DNA of 64,000 nt from contig DATNEW010000041.1 of the NCBI GenBank assembly GCA_035606695.1, forward strand, positions 1 through 64,000, read 5' to 3'. The position numbers were made by a program, and so were the translations under genes. Source of the stretch: Gemmatimonadaceae bacterium. GTDB taxonomy: Bacteria > Gemmatimonadota > Gemmatimonadetes > Gemmatimonadales > Gemmatimonadaceae. Every line of letters starts with the position of its first letter. Position 1 is the stretch's first letter. The notes under the pieces were generated by a model that was not told the origin of the DNA, ran no database searches, and worked only from the letters and a program-made list of their open reading frames with translations. Positions 26,069-35,173 of this stretch are shown one piece after another.

Positions 26069-26632
26069 TTACGTGAGCTCCCGCGGCTCGCCCGTCACGG
26101 TCGCGGGCGCCGGAACGCGAACCATGTCCGTGTCGGCGTCCTCGCCCCACAACACCCACGCCAGCAGGAACGCGCCGAGACTCACCGCCATGTCGGCGAT
26201 GTTGAACGTCGGCCAGCGCGAATCGCCAAAGCCAATGTCGATGAAATCGACGACGCCGAACGGCGAGCGAATGCGATCGAGCAGATTGCCGACGGCGCCG
26301 CCGCACACGAGCGCGAGCGACAGCGTGCGCACGACATCTCCCGGGCGCGTCGACGCGTAGAGCCGGCCGAGGATCACGAGCGCGACGATCGTCAGCAGCA
26401 TGAAGATCCACCGCGAGTACTGCCCCACGTGCAGCCCGAACGCCGCGCCGGGATTGTGCACCAGCGTGAATCGAATCCACTCCCCATAGACCGCGTGCGG
26501 CAGGCCCTGCGGCAGAAGGCGCGACGCGGCAACTGCCTTCGTACAAAAATCCACCGCGGTCACGAGCACCAGCACCGGCCAGAACAAACCCCCGTTCGCC
26601 GACGGACTGCCGTTACCGCCAAAGCCGCTCAT
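26069..26632 (-). CDS. lspA: Signal peptidase II (LspA), copy 2
   Basis: 187 residues from an ATG at 26632. Same fold and active-site motifs as its neighbour (GNLLDRIRSPFGVVDFID and FNIADMAVS), so both look active. The two share the NPGAAF motif and helix plan but differ widely elsewhere, which points to an old tandem duplication rather than a recent one. Neighbours are a DksA/TraR-like gene upstream and copy 1 downstream, in one operon. Confidence 0.92.
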   Translation of the reverse strand: MSGFGGNGSPSANGGLFWPVLVLVTAVDFCTKAVAASRLLPQGLPHAVYGEWIRFTLVHNPGAAFGLHVGQYSRWIFMLLTIVALVILGRLYASTRPGDVVRTLSLALVCGGAVGNLLDRIRSPFGVVDFIDIGFGDSRWPTFNIADMAVSLGAFLLAWVLWGEDADTDMVRVPAPATVTGEPRELT

Positions 26633-26639
26633 ACCACTG

Positions 26640-27071
26640 CTACTTCTTGGCATCTTCCTCACGCTGCTTGCAGTCGATGCAATAGCGGGCGTGCGGAAGC
26701 GCATCCAGGCGCTCGAAGGCGATCTCGTTGCCGCACTGATGGCATCGGCCGAAGGTTTCCGGATTGCGAATCAACCGCCGCAGCGCTTCGTCGATGTGCC
26801 AAAGGAATCGTCCTTCCTGGCTCGCGAACAGAAACGCTTTCTCGCGCTCCATGGCATCGGTCCCTTGATCGGCCATATGGAACGAGTAGCTGCTCAGATC
26901 ACCGTCCGCCGACTGCGGCGTCGCACCAAACGCCTCGTCGTTGCGACCGAGCTCCTTGAGCACGCGCTTCCGCTCCTCGAGCAACCGCTTCTCGAAGTGC
27001 TGCAGCATCTTCTTGGTCATTCCCTTCGGCTTCTTGGCGCTCGCGCTATTGGCGCTGTTCGCTGTCGGCAT
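26640..27071 (-). CDS. DksA/TraR-type zinc-finger protein
   Basis: 143 residues. A long N-terminal coiled coil (about 18-100, HFEKRLLEERKRVLKELGRN) and a C-terminal four-cysteine zinc finger (CHQCG at about 110 and CIDCK at about 131). DksA-type proteins bind RNA polymerase through the secondary channel, often with ppGpp. The usual DxxDxA coiled-coil tip is not clear here, so it may be a general DksA/TraR relative. It sits between ileS and lspA, as in many bacteria. Confidence 0.88.
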   Translation of the reverse strand: MPTANSANSASAKKPKGMTKKMLQHFEKRLLEERKRVLKELGRNDEAFGATPQSADGDLSSYSFHMADQGTDAMEREKAFLFASQEGRFLWHIDEALRRLIRNPETFGRCHQCGNEIAFERLDALPHARYCIDCKQREEDAKK

Positions 27072-27073
27072 TG

Positions 27074-30000
27074 CTACTGTATCCTGGTGATGGCCACGTG
27101 GGCCGTGATCCCGTCGAGATCGATCGCGTTGCCGTTCGTGATACTCTCCGCCCCATCTCCCGCGAACACGAGCTCGGTAGCCAGCACTTCATCCGCGATC
27201 CACGCACCGTGTGCGTCGATCGCAGCCTTGACGTCCGCGCCGCCCGCCACGGTCAACACGATCCGGTCGCTGACCGCGTACCCCGACTCTTTTCGCATAC
27301 GCTGTACCCGGCTAATCAACTCCCGCGCGTACCCCTCTTTCTTCAATTCCGGCGTGATCGTTGGATCGATCGCGGCGAAAAATCCCGCGTCCTCCTGGAC
27401 CGCCAACGCGCCCGACGCTCGGCGAATGATCGTCAGGTCGTCAACCCCAAGCTCGTGCGACTCGCCCTCAACGCTAACAACGAGCGGCTCGCCCCGCTCG
27501 AACGCCCGCACGTCATCGCTCGTGAACGCCGCGACCGCTTGCGCGGCCAACGGCGTACGCTTGCCGAACTTCTTACCCAGCGAACGGAAATTCGGTTTCG
27601 CTTCGAGGGTCACGAGCGCGTCACCCGACGTAGCAAACTCGACCTGCTTCACGTTCAGTTCCGCGGCCAACAGGGACACGAACGGGGCCAAAGCGGCCTC
27701 GGAGACGTTCGGCGCCACGCACACCATTCGCGATAACGGCTGCCGCACCTTGATCCCAATTTCTTCGCGCGCCGCGCGGCCCAGGCGAGCCAGCGTCCGA
27801 ATCGCCTGCATCGCGACGTCGAGCGTCGCATCCACCGCCACGAGGCGCGGCGCCACGAACGGCGCCAGATGCACCGACTCGCCGGTCAGTTCGCGATGGA
27901 TCCAGTCGCTCACGAACGGCGCGAACGGGGCCAGCAGCCGGCACACCGACGCAAGCACCTCGTGCAACGTCGCGAACGCCGCGCGATTGTCGTCGCTGTC
28001 GACTTCATAGAAGCGCGAGCGATTCAGCCGCACGTACCAGTTGGCGAGATCGTCGTCGACGAATTCGATGATCGCCCGCGCGGCCGTGGTCGCATCGTAT
28101 TGCTCCAACGCCTCGTCGACCGTGTGTTCGAGATGCGCCAGCCGCGCAATCATCCAGCGGTCGATCGCCGGCCGGTCGGCCAGCGCCGGATCGTCGTCCG
28201 AGGGTGCCCAGCCGAAATTCGCGTATTGCGCGAAGATGCCGCTATACACGTTCTTGAACGTCCGCACGAAGCGCCCCGCCTGCTCGGCCAGCACTTTCTC
28301 GTCGAAGCTCCGCGGCACCCAGGGATTGCTCGCCGCGATGAGGAACAGGCGCACCGCATCCACGCCGTGACGCTCGAACGCGGCCCACGGATCGACGATG
28401 TTGCCGCGGCTCTTCGACATCTTGAGCCCCTCGCCGTCGAGCACCATGTCGTTGACGACGACGGCGCGATACGGCGACGCCCCGGACCGGTCGCTGTTGT
28501 TCGGCAGCGCGGGCCCAAGCGCCGTGGCGATCGCGAGCAGCGAATAGAACCAGCCGCGGGTCTGGTCGACGCCTTCGGCGATGAAATCGGCCGGGAACTG
28601 TGTCGCGATCGTATCAGCGTTCTCGAATGGATAGTGCCACTGCGCGAACGACATGGAGCCGGAGTCGTACCACGTGTCGATGACTTCCGCCGCGCGGCGC
28701 ATCGTGCCGCCGCAGCCGTTCGCGCGGCACTTCCACGTATAGCGATCGACGTGGTGCTTGTGGGGATCGAAGTCCGTGGGCAGCGGCGCGCCGATCTTGT
28801 CGGCCAGGTCCGCGAAACTTCCGACGCACTCGACGTGCGACGCGTCGCCGTCGCAGATCCACACCGGCAGCGGCGTGCCCCAGTATCGGTCGCGCGAGAT
28901 CGCCCAGTCGATGTTGTTCTTGAGCCATTCGCCGAAACGCCCTTCGCCGATGGCGGGCGAATGCCAATCCACGCGCGCGTTGCGCGCGAGCATGGCGTCC
29001 TTGATCGCGGTCGTGCGAATGAACCACGACGAGCGCGCGTAATACAGGAGCGGCGTGCCGCAGCGCCAGCAGTGCGGATACGAGTGCGTGATCCGCCCGG
29101 CGCGAAAGAGCACGTCCCGGCGTTTGAGCTCTTCGATGATGAGCGGATCGGCATCCTTCACGAACTCGCCGCCGACGACGGGCATCGACGACGGAAATTC
29201 ACCGCGCGCGCCGACCGGCTGCAGAAACGCGAGATTGTGCCGCTGGCCCGCCGCATAGTCGTCGGCGCCGAACGCCGGCGACATGTGCACGACGCCCGAG
29301 CCGTCGTCCGCCGAGACGAAGTCTTCGCCGACGATGATCTCGTGGTTGGTGCCCGCGGGATAGTCGAGCCAGTCCAATGGCCGTTTGTAGGTCGTTCCGA
29401 CCAATTCGGCCCCTTTGAGCCGGCCAACGAAATTCCAGCGATTCTCATAGTCGCCGCCGAACACCGCCTGCACGCGCGACTCGGCGAGGATGAGCGTTCT
29501 CTGATCCTCGCCCTCCTTGCGCACCAGCTCGACGTAGTCGAGATCGGGATGCACGGCGAGCGCCGTGTTGGAGACGAGCGTCCAGGGCGTGGTGGTCCAG
29601 ACGAGAATGCGTCGCGCGATGGGCGATGGGCGTCGGGCGATGGGCGCGGTCTCGTCGCCGCCCAACTCCAGCGCGATATAAACGCTCGGGTCCTCGACGT
29701 CCTCGTACCCTTGGGCGACTTCGTGGCTCGACAGCGCCGTCCCGCAGCGCGGACAATACGGCAGAATCTTGTGCCCGCGATACAAGAGATTCTTGTCGAA
29801 CAGCGTCTTGAGCGACCACCACACGCTCTCGACATAGTCGTGCGTGTACGTGACGTACGGATGCTCGTAGTCGAGCCAGTACGCCATGCGCGCGCTCAGC
29901 TTCTCCCAATCGCTCCGATACTTGAACACGCTCTCGCGGCACAGGCGATTGAACTCGGCGACGCCGAGCGCTTCGATCTGTTGCTTGCCGCTGATGCCGA

Positions 30001-30319
30001 GCTGCTTTTCGACTTCGATCTCCACCGGCAGGCCATGCGTGTCCCACCCCGCCTTTCGCTCGACGCGAAAGCCCTTCATCGCGCGGTGGCGGCAGAAGAG
30101 ATCCTTGATCGTGCGCGAGAAGACGTGATGAATGCCCGGCTTGCCGTTCGCGGTCGGCGGGCCTTCAAAAAACACGAAATTCGGCGCGCCCTCGCGCGCG
30201 GCGAGGGTCTGGTGGAAGAGATCTTCTTCTTCCCACCGCGCGAGCAGCTCGCGCTCGACCTCGTCGGCCGGTCGCTCCGGCGGCAACGGTTGGTATTTCG
30301 TCATTGGCGACGCGGTCAT
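27074..30319 (-). CDS. ileS: Isoleucyl-tRNA synthetase
   Basis: 1081 residues from an ATG at 30319 that overlaps the pnp stop (ATGA); an in-frame ATG at 30304 is possible. Class I signature in the form GIHH within GPPTANGKPGIHHV, a CP1 editing domain, KMSKS in LKMSKSRGNI and the C-terminal anticodon-binding region. The YWGTPLPVWIC block and overall length fit the eukaryote-like IleS2 branch. A 12-residue insert (about 224-235, APIARRPSPIAR) just before the editing-domain motif VWTTTPWT is encoded by a TGGGCGN repeat array. Confidence 0.95.
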   Translation of the reverse strand: MTASPMTKYQPLPPERPADEVERELLARWEEEDLFHQTLAAREGAPNFVFFEGPPTANGKPGIHHVFSRTIKDLFCRHRAMKGFRVERKAGWDTHGLPVEIEVEKQLGISGKQQIEALGVAEFNRLCRESVFKYRSDWEKLSARMAYWLDYEHPYVTYTHDYVESVWWSLKTLFDKNLLYRGHKILPYCPRCGTALSSHEVAQGYEDVEDPSVYIALELGGDETAPIARRPSPIARRILVWTTTPWTLVSNTALAVHPDLDYVELVRKEGEDQRTLILAESRVQAVFGGDYENRWNFVGRLKGAELVGTTYKRPLDWLDYPAGTNHEIIVGEDFVSADDGSGVVHMSPAFGADDYAAGQRHNLAFLQPVGARGEFPSSMPVVGGEFVKDADPLIIEELKRRDVLFRAGRITHSYPHCWRCGTPLLYYARSSWFIRTTAIKDAMLARNARVDWHSPAIGEGRFGEWLKNNIDWAISRDRYWGTPLPVWICDGDASHVECVGSFADLADKIGAPLPTDFDPHKHHVDRYTWKCRANGCGGTMRRAAEVIDTWYDSGSMSFAQWHYPFENADTIATQFPADFIAEGVDQTRGWFYSLLAIATALGPALPNNSDRSGASPYRAVVVNDMVLDGEGLKMSKSRGNIVDPWAAFERHGVDAVRLFLIAASNPWVPRSFDEKVLAEQAGRFVRTFKNVYSGIFAQYANFGWAPSDDDPALADRPAIDRWMIARLAHLEHTVDEALEQYDATTAARAIIEFVDDDLANWYVRLNRSRFYEVDSDDNRAAFATLHEVLASVCRLLAPFAPFVSDWIHRELTGESVHLAPFVAPRLVAVDATLDVAMQAIRTLARLGRAAREEIGIKVRQPLSRMVCVAPNVSEAALAPFVSLLAAELNVKQVEFATSGDALVTLEAKPNFRSLGKKFGKRTPLAAQAVAAFTSDDVRAFERGEPLVVSVEGESHELGVDDLTIIRRASGALAVQEDAGFFAAIDPTITPELKKEGYARELISRVQRMRKESGYAVSDRIVLTVAGGADVKAAIDAHGAWIADEVLATELVFAGDGAESITNGNAIDLDGITAHVAITRIQ
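29616..29650. repeat. TGGGCGN heptamer array inside ileS
   Basis: Four to five degenerate TGGGCGN units on the plus strand, read as APIARRPSPIAR in the ileS frame. Same family as the arrays at 7051-7170 and 36041-36141, but here only one arm is present. Confidence 0.7.
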
Positions 30320-31179
30320 AGAGCGTGGAGGACTCCCTTCACCACTTCGGTCAACTTCGGCTCCGCCGTATTCGCGACCGAAAGGATCCGCTCGAGCGTC
30401 GCCGGCTCGAGCGCGTCGGGGAGACACATGTCGGTGATGATCGATAAGCCAAGCACGCGCATGCCGCCGTGAATCGCCACGAGGACTTCAGGCACCGTCG
30501 ACATTCCCACCACGTCGGCGCCGATCGCGCGCAGAAAACGATACTCGGCGCGCGTCTCGAGATTCGGCCCCGCGACCGCGACGTACACGCCTTCGCGCAA
30601 CGCGATCTGTTTTTCGGCAGCAACCTCGCGCGCGCGTGCGCGCAGCGACGCATCGTACGGCGCCGAGAGATCGGGAAACCGAGGCCCGAGCGCGTCATCA
30701 TTCGCGCCGATGAGCGGACTGTCGCCCAACAGATTGATGTGGTCGGCGATGAGCATGACGTCGCCCGCGCTCCACAGCGGATTCAATCCGCCGCACGCAT
30801 TCGACACCATGAGCGTGTCCGCCCCAAGCGCGCGCAGCACGCGCACCGGAAACGTGACCTGCTGCAGCGAGTAGCCTTCATACCGGTGAAATCGCCCTTG
30901 CATGGCGATCACCGTTTTTCCGCCGAGCGTTCCGCAGAGGAGCCGGCCGGCGTGCGACTCGACCGTCGACAGCGGAAACCCCGGGATGTCGCCGTACTCG
31001 ATCACCGTCTGCGATTCGATGTCCGCGGCTAGGCGGCCGAGGCCGGTGCCGAGGATGATCGCCGCGTCGGGCCGACGGGCGAACCGTTCACGCACGACGG
31101 CAGCGGCCCGCTCGATCGACGCGGACGAATGCAGTGCGACCGGGAGCGTGGCTCCCACCGAATACGCAGTCGACGTCAT
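30316..31179 (-). CDS. Purine nucleoside phosphorylase
   Basis: 287 residues of the trimeric PNP/MTAP family. ILGTGLGRLA at the phosphate site, GRFHRYEGY, SNACGGLNP, GPNLETRAEYR and GADVVGMSTVPEV are all family motifs. It splits purine nucleosides into base and ribose 1-phosphate in salvage; the Asn/Glu pair expected for 6-oxopurines cannot be assigned with certainty here. Overlaps the DivIVA-like gene start side and ileS by ATGA junctions. Confidence 0.93.
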   Translation of the reverse strand: MTSTAYSVGATLPVALHSSASIERAAAVVRERFARRPDAAIILGTGLGRLAADIESQTVIEYGDIPGFPLSTVESHAGRLLCGTLGGKTVIAMQGRFHRYEGYSLQQVTFPVRVLRALGADTLMVSNACGGLNPLWSAGDVMLIADHINLLGDSPLIGANDDALGPRFPDLSAPYDASLRARAREVAAEKQIALREGVYVAVAGPNLETRAEYRFLRAIGADVVGMSTVPEVLVAIHGGMRVLGLSIITDMCLPDALEPATLERILSVANTAEPKLTEVVKGVLHAL

Positions 31180-31706
31180 TCCTTGACGAGCGATCCCATC
31201 CAGGCCGGCGCGTTTCCATCACGCACCGCGGCATCGTTGCCAGGCGTCTGCTCGGCGGCCGTGATCTCCGAGAGTTGGCGCTCGACGAGCGCGCGGATCT
31301 GCGCCAGATAGGCGCGGCGCGCGCGATCGAGCGACGCGAGCTGGTCCTCCATCCGCCGCACTTCGGCACGCGCTTCGTCGATCAAACGGTCGCCCTCGGC
31401 GCGCGCTTCGCGGACCACGAGCTGCGCCTCCTTGTCCGCCTGCTCGCGGATCTCCCCGCGCAGCTGCTGCGCGGAAACCAGGGCTTCGTTGATCGCCTTG
31501 TCGCGCTCGCGAAAGGCGCGGAGCTGTTCGTGAAAACCGCGCGCCTTCGCGTCCAGATCCTGATTCAGGCGCGAGAGCCGCTCGAGCTCTTCGGCAACCT
31601 GTTCGCGAAACTGCTCGACGCGATCGGGATCGTAGCCGCGCAACGCTTTACCGAACTCATATCGGCGAACGTCGAGGGGGGTGAGATGAAAGGTCTCGTC
31701 CATCAT
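31176..31706 (-). CDS. DivIVA-domain coiled-coil protein
   Basis: 176 residues. N-terminal DivIVA domain (about 6-45, HLTPLDVRRYEFGKALRGYD) followed by a long coiled coil to about residue 140 and a short flexible tail. DivIVA/GpsB-type proteins recognise negative membrane curvature at poles and septa. The ATG overlaps the yggS stop; a second ATG follows directly. The yggS-divIVA order is common in cell-division regions. Its cell-pole role may be relevant to the MglA-containing cluster in the same gene run, which is inference. Confidence 0.88.
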   Translation of the reverse strand: MMDETFHLTPLDVRRYEFGKALRGYDPDRVEQFREQVAEELERLSRLNQDLDAKARGFHEQLRAFRERDKAINEALVSAQQLRGEIREQADKEAQLVVREARAEGDRLIDEARAEVRRMEDQLASLDRARRAYLAQIRALVERQLSEITAAEQTPGNDAAVRDGNAPAWMGSLVKE

Positions 31707-32404
31707 GCGTTAGGCACCTCTGGTCCCTCTCTCGCTCCGAAGAGAATCGTACCGAGCCGAATGAGCGTCGCGCCTTCCTCGACCGCGACCTCGTAGTCGT
31801 TCGACATGCCCATCGACAACTCAGTGGCCGGATGTCCCGCGGCGCGGAAGATGTCCCGCGCTTCGCGCGTTCCGGCAAAGACGTTTCGCAAGATACGGTC
31901 GTCGGCGTTCAGCGGCGCCATCGTCATGACGCCGCGAACGGTGACGTTGGTGAGACCGCGCATCCGTTCCGCTTCGGCACGCCACTCGGGACGCTCGAAA
32001 CCGCCCTTGGTCTCTTCACCGGCCACGTTCACTTGCACGAGCACAACCGTGGCCTGGTGATTTGGCGCGTCCAGCTCGTTCACCGCGTCGGCCAACCGGG
32101 CGCTGTCCAGCGAATGGAGGAGATCGAAGCGAGGGAGGGCCTTCACCTTGTTCCGCTGCAGATGTCCGATGAGATGCCAGCGCACCGGCGCCGTGGTCGC
32201 ATCCATCTTGGGAAGCGCTTCCTGCACCCGATTCTCCCCGACGTCGCGAAGCCCGGCGTCGTACGCCGCCTGAACGGCATCCGGGCCGTGCGTCTTGGTG
32301 ACCGCCACGATCGTGACGGCTTGGCCGTGACCGCCGCGGCGCCGCGCTGCCTCGATTCGATCGCGCACCTCTCGAAGCCGTTCCGGGAGGTCAGAAAACG
32401 GCAT
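31703..32404 (-). CDS. yggS: YggS/ProSC-type PLP-binding protein
   Basis: 233 residues. PLP-binding barrel protein with the Schiff-base lysine in TIVAVTKTH (about residue 37), the GENRVQEA motif, WHLIGHLQRNK, and the SMGMSNDYEVAVEEGAT end motif. It helps pyridoxal phosphate homeostasis. It lies directly upstream of the DivIVA-like gene, an arrangement seen in many bacteria. The nearest gene upstream is 11 bp away. Confidence 0.93.
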   Translation of the reverse strand: MPFSDLPERLREVRDRIEAARRRGGHGQAVTIVAVTKTHGPDAVQAAYDAGLRDVGENRVQEALPKMDATTAPVRWHLIGHLQRNKVKALPRFDLLHSLDSARLADAVNELDAPNHQATVVLVQVNVAGEETKGGFERPEWRAEAERMRGLTNVTVRGVMTMAPLNADDRILRNVFAGTREARDIFRAAGHPATELSMGMSNDYEVAVEEGATLIRLGTILFGAREGPEVPNA

Positions 32405-32415
32405 AAGACACCAAG

Positions 32416-34350
32416 TTACCGTAAGTTACAGAGTGAATCAAGGGAAGCGAGTTGGACCTTGGCCGACGCCGGATCGAGCACTGTGCGCGGACAGGAAAGG
32501 ACGTTCACAAAATACTCGTTCACCGGATCGGTAGACGGCCGGACATCGCGCCCGTGAAACAACGAATCCACCCACTGAGCCGCGCGTCTCGTGGCAGCCA
32601 GGTCGATCGACATAACCTTCAAATGCTGTTTTGAAGGGTCCAAGCTGGACGCGTCGATTGCCACATGGCCCAAAAGCGTCCAACTGATCGCCAACGGTTC
32701 GCGCTCGGCCGCGTCGACCGTGATTGCCGCGGCGACCGGGCGGCCCTGCCCTCGGGCCATCGCCGCAATGCGCTCGGTACTCGGACCAATGAGACCATAC
32801 CGGCGGCGCAGCTCCTCGAGGTACCAACCCGCGCCAAGCAGCGGCAGTGTCACGGTAACAACGTCGGGTCGCACGTGCTCGACCTGCTGGGCGTACCAGA
32901 GCGGATAGGTGTCATTGTCGCCGGATACGAAGAGCACCGACCGTGGCGGGAGCGGCTCGAGCAGTGCCAGCGCGACGGCGCGCGGCAACGCCGCCTCGGG
33001 CATCGAACGACGCGAGACGGCGCTCCAGTTGAGCGCGACGGGAAGCGCCGCGACGAGAACGCCCAGCGGCGCCGGCCACCGCAGTCGGCGTGCGAGAGCA
33101 ACCGCACCCGCGCCCGCCCACAATCCCCACGCCCAGAAGCCAAGCACGAAGAAGTAATCGCGATCGCGCGCCTCGTGATTGTCGGCGTTCGGCACGAATT
33201 GCCAGCCGAACGATGTACCCGCCTTGAGATTGAGATAGACGATCACGCCGAGCGAGCCGCAGAGAAAGAGCAGGAGCGTCGCGCGCCAGGTCCGACGGTC
33301 GCGCGCGCGATGCCAGCGACTGCCGGCGACGCCGAGGCACGCAAAAACGACGGTCGCGGCAATGCGCGCCGCATTGGGGATCACGGTCGGCGCCAGCGAC
33401 AGACCGAATTGCCAATCCGCGTACTCGAACCAGTTGGCGATCTGCAGCCAGAACGGCGCCTGCCGCGGAAGCATCCCCTGCACGGCGTATTGCCGCCGCG
33501 AAACCGCGTAGGCAAGCGCGTCGAACGTCGACGGGTTGCCCTGGTTGATCGCGGGATCGTGCCGCGCGCGAAGCAGGAGGAACGCAAGTCCGGAAGCCCC
33601 CACCGCCACGGCGGCGAACGATGGAACCCACTCGCGCACGGTATCGCGAACGGCGGCGTTGGCGAACGTCGTCGACACGGCGAGCCCCGCCACCCCAATT
33701 ATGAAAATACTAATTGACAGTTTACTCATGGCGACGACGCAGAGGGTCACCGACAGGAGCACCCAGCCAGCCCGCCAATCCCGCTCGCCGTCCTGGCGCT
33801 CGCTCGCGAGCTGGATGACGACCGGCGCGGCGACGAGCGAGCTGAGATGCAGCGGCAGCGCCAGCGCCAGGCAGTACGCGGCCAGCGCGACCCACTTGCG
33901 ATCCCCGGTGCGCCCGGCGACGTCCGCCGCGGCGATCGACACCATCGCGAGCGCGAGTGACGCCGCGTACACCTCGGTCTCGGTGGCGTTCTGCCAGATC
34001 GACGACGTCGCGCCGGCGGCGATCGCCGCGGCGAAGCCCGCGGTGCGCGAGCCCGTCGCGCGCGCGACGAACCACGCGGCGACGCCACCCGCCGCCGCCG
34101 TCGCGACGGCCGAGAACAGATTCGTCGCGACGGCGTATGGCAGAAGCGCCAACATCCGCGCCCACGTGTTGAGCAGCACGATGAACAACGGCGTGCCGGG
34201 CGGATGCGGAATGCCCAGCGAATGCGCCGCCGCGATGAATTCGCCCGCGTCCCAGAAGGTTACGCTCGGCGCGAGCGTCGCGACGTACACCGCGAGTAGT
34301 GTCGCGGCCGCGGTCAACGCGGTGAGTCGCTGTGTCGCCGCCAGGCTCAT
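32416..34350 (-). CDS. DUF2723 multi-pass membrane protein
   Basis: 644 residues from an ATG at 34350; an in-frame ATG at 34398 inside cdaA would add 16. The N-terminal region has the DUF2723 pattern (LAPSVTFWDAGEFIAAAHSLGIPHPPGTPLF is the conserved luminal loop with the Asp-Glu pair) and about twelve membrane helices. The last 200 residues form an exported domain (SVLFVSGDNDTYPLWYAQ). The family resembles GT-C glycosyltransferases such as O-mannosyltransferases, so protein or lipid glycosylation is plausible, but donor and acceptor are unknown. It is downstream of cdaA. Confidence 0.85.
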   Translation of the reverse strand: MSLAATQRLTALTAAATLLAVYVATLAPSVTFWDAGEFIAAAHSLGIPHPPGTPLFIVLLNTWARMLALLPYAVATNLFSAVATAAAGGVAAWFVARATGSRTAGFAAAIAAGATSSIWQNATETEVYAASLALAMVSIAAADVAGRTGDRKWVALAAYCLALALPLHLSSLVAAPVVIQLASERQDGERDWRAGWVLLSVTLCVVAMSKLSISIFIIGVAGLAVSTTFANAAVRDTVREWVPSFAAVAVGASGLAFLLLRARHDPAINQGNPSTFDALAYAVSRRQYAVQGMLPRQAPFWLQIANWFEYADWQFGLSLAPTVIPNAARIAATVVFACLGVAGSRWHRARDRRTWRATLLLFLCGSLGVIVYLNLKAGTSFGWQFVPNADNHEARDRDYFFVLGFWAWGLWAGAGAVALARRLRWPAPLGVLVAALPVALNWSAVSRRSMPEAALPRAVALALLEPLPPRSVLFVSGDNDTYPLWYAQQVEHVRPDVVTVTLPLLGAGWYLEELRRRYGLIGPSTERIAAMARGQGRPVAAAITVDAAEREPLAISWTLLGHVAIDASSLDPSKQHLKVMSIDLAATRRAAQWVDSLFHGRDVRPSTDPVNEYFVNVLSCPRTVLDPASAKVQLASLDSLCNLR

Positions 34351-34372
34351 GCGAAGCCGCGACGCAGTGCCG

Positions 34373-35173
34373 TCAGGAAGAGATGCCAACTTCGGCATCG
34401 CGGGACAGTTGCCGCAGCGTTCGTCCCGACACGAGCTCGCGCACCTGATCGATCGCCATATCACGGCCGAGCCGGCCGTTCTGCGCGACGGTGATCGTCG
34501 CCGTCTCCTCGGACACCACGATGACCAGCGCGTCCGTCTCTTCGCTCAGGCCGAGTGCGGCACGGTGGCGCGTGCCGAGCGACCGGTCGAGCGCCATCGT
34601 CTGCGACAAGGGGAGAATGCAGCCCGCGCCGACGATCGTGTCGCCGCGGATGATCACGGCGCCATCGTGCAGCGGGGAGTACGGCGTGAAGATCGTCGCG
34701 AGCAAATCGGCGGAGACCGTCGCCTGCATCTCCGATCCGGACTGCACGTATTCCTCGAGCGACACCTCCCGCTCGATCGCGATGATCGCCCCCACCCCGG
34801 AACGACTCAGCCGCCCGACGGCGTCGGCCACCTGATCGGCGATCTCCGATTCACGCATGTGTCCGAAGAGCCGGGACATCGGCGAACGTCCGATCTGCGC
34901 GAGCGCCGCGCGCAACTCCGGCGCGAACACCACGAGCAGCGCGATGGCGCCGTAGCTGAAGATCAGTGTCAACAAGTACACGATCATACCGAGCCGCAGG
35001 ACGTAGGCAATGCCATAGGCCACGGCGAGCACGATGATGCCCACCAGCACCTGCATCGCGCGCGTGCGGTGGATGAGCAGCAGCACCCGATAAATCACGA
35101 CGGTGACGATCGCCACCTCGAGAACGTCGCGCCAACCGGGATGCAGCAGCTGCAATTGCTCGAACACGTTCAT
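34373..35173 (-). CDS. cdaA: Diadenylate cyclase CdaA
   Basis: 266 residues from an ATG at 35173 overlapping folP (ATGA). Three N-terminal membrane helices (about 18-85) and a DisA_N diadenylate cyclase domain (about 100-250) with the catalytic DGA (PLHDGAVII) and RHRAALGLSEE motifs. It makes cyclic di-AMP from two ATP, a messenger for osmolyte and wall homeostasis. The gene order folP-cdaA is common. No CdaR regulator follows. Confidence 0.95.
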   Translation of the reverse strand: MNVFEQLQLLHPGWRDVLEVAIVTVVIYRVLLLIHRTRAMQVLVGIIVLAVAYGIAYVLRLGMIVYLLTLIFSYGAIALLVVFAPELRAALAQIGRSPMSRLFGHMRESEIADQVADAVGRLSRSGVGAIIAIEREVSLEEYVQSGSEMQATVSADLLATIFTPYSPLHDGAVIIRGDTIVGAGCILPLSQTMALDRSLGTRHRAALGLSEETDALVIVVSEETATITVAQNGRLGRDMAIDQVRELVSGRTLRQLSRDAEVGISS

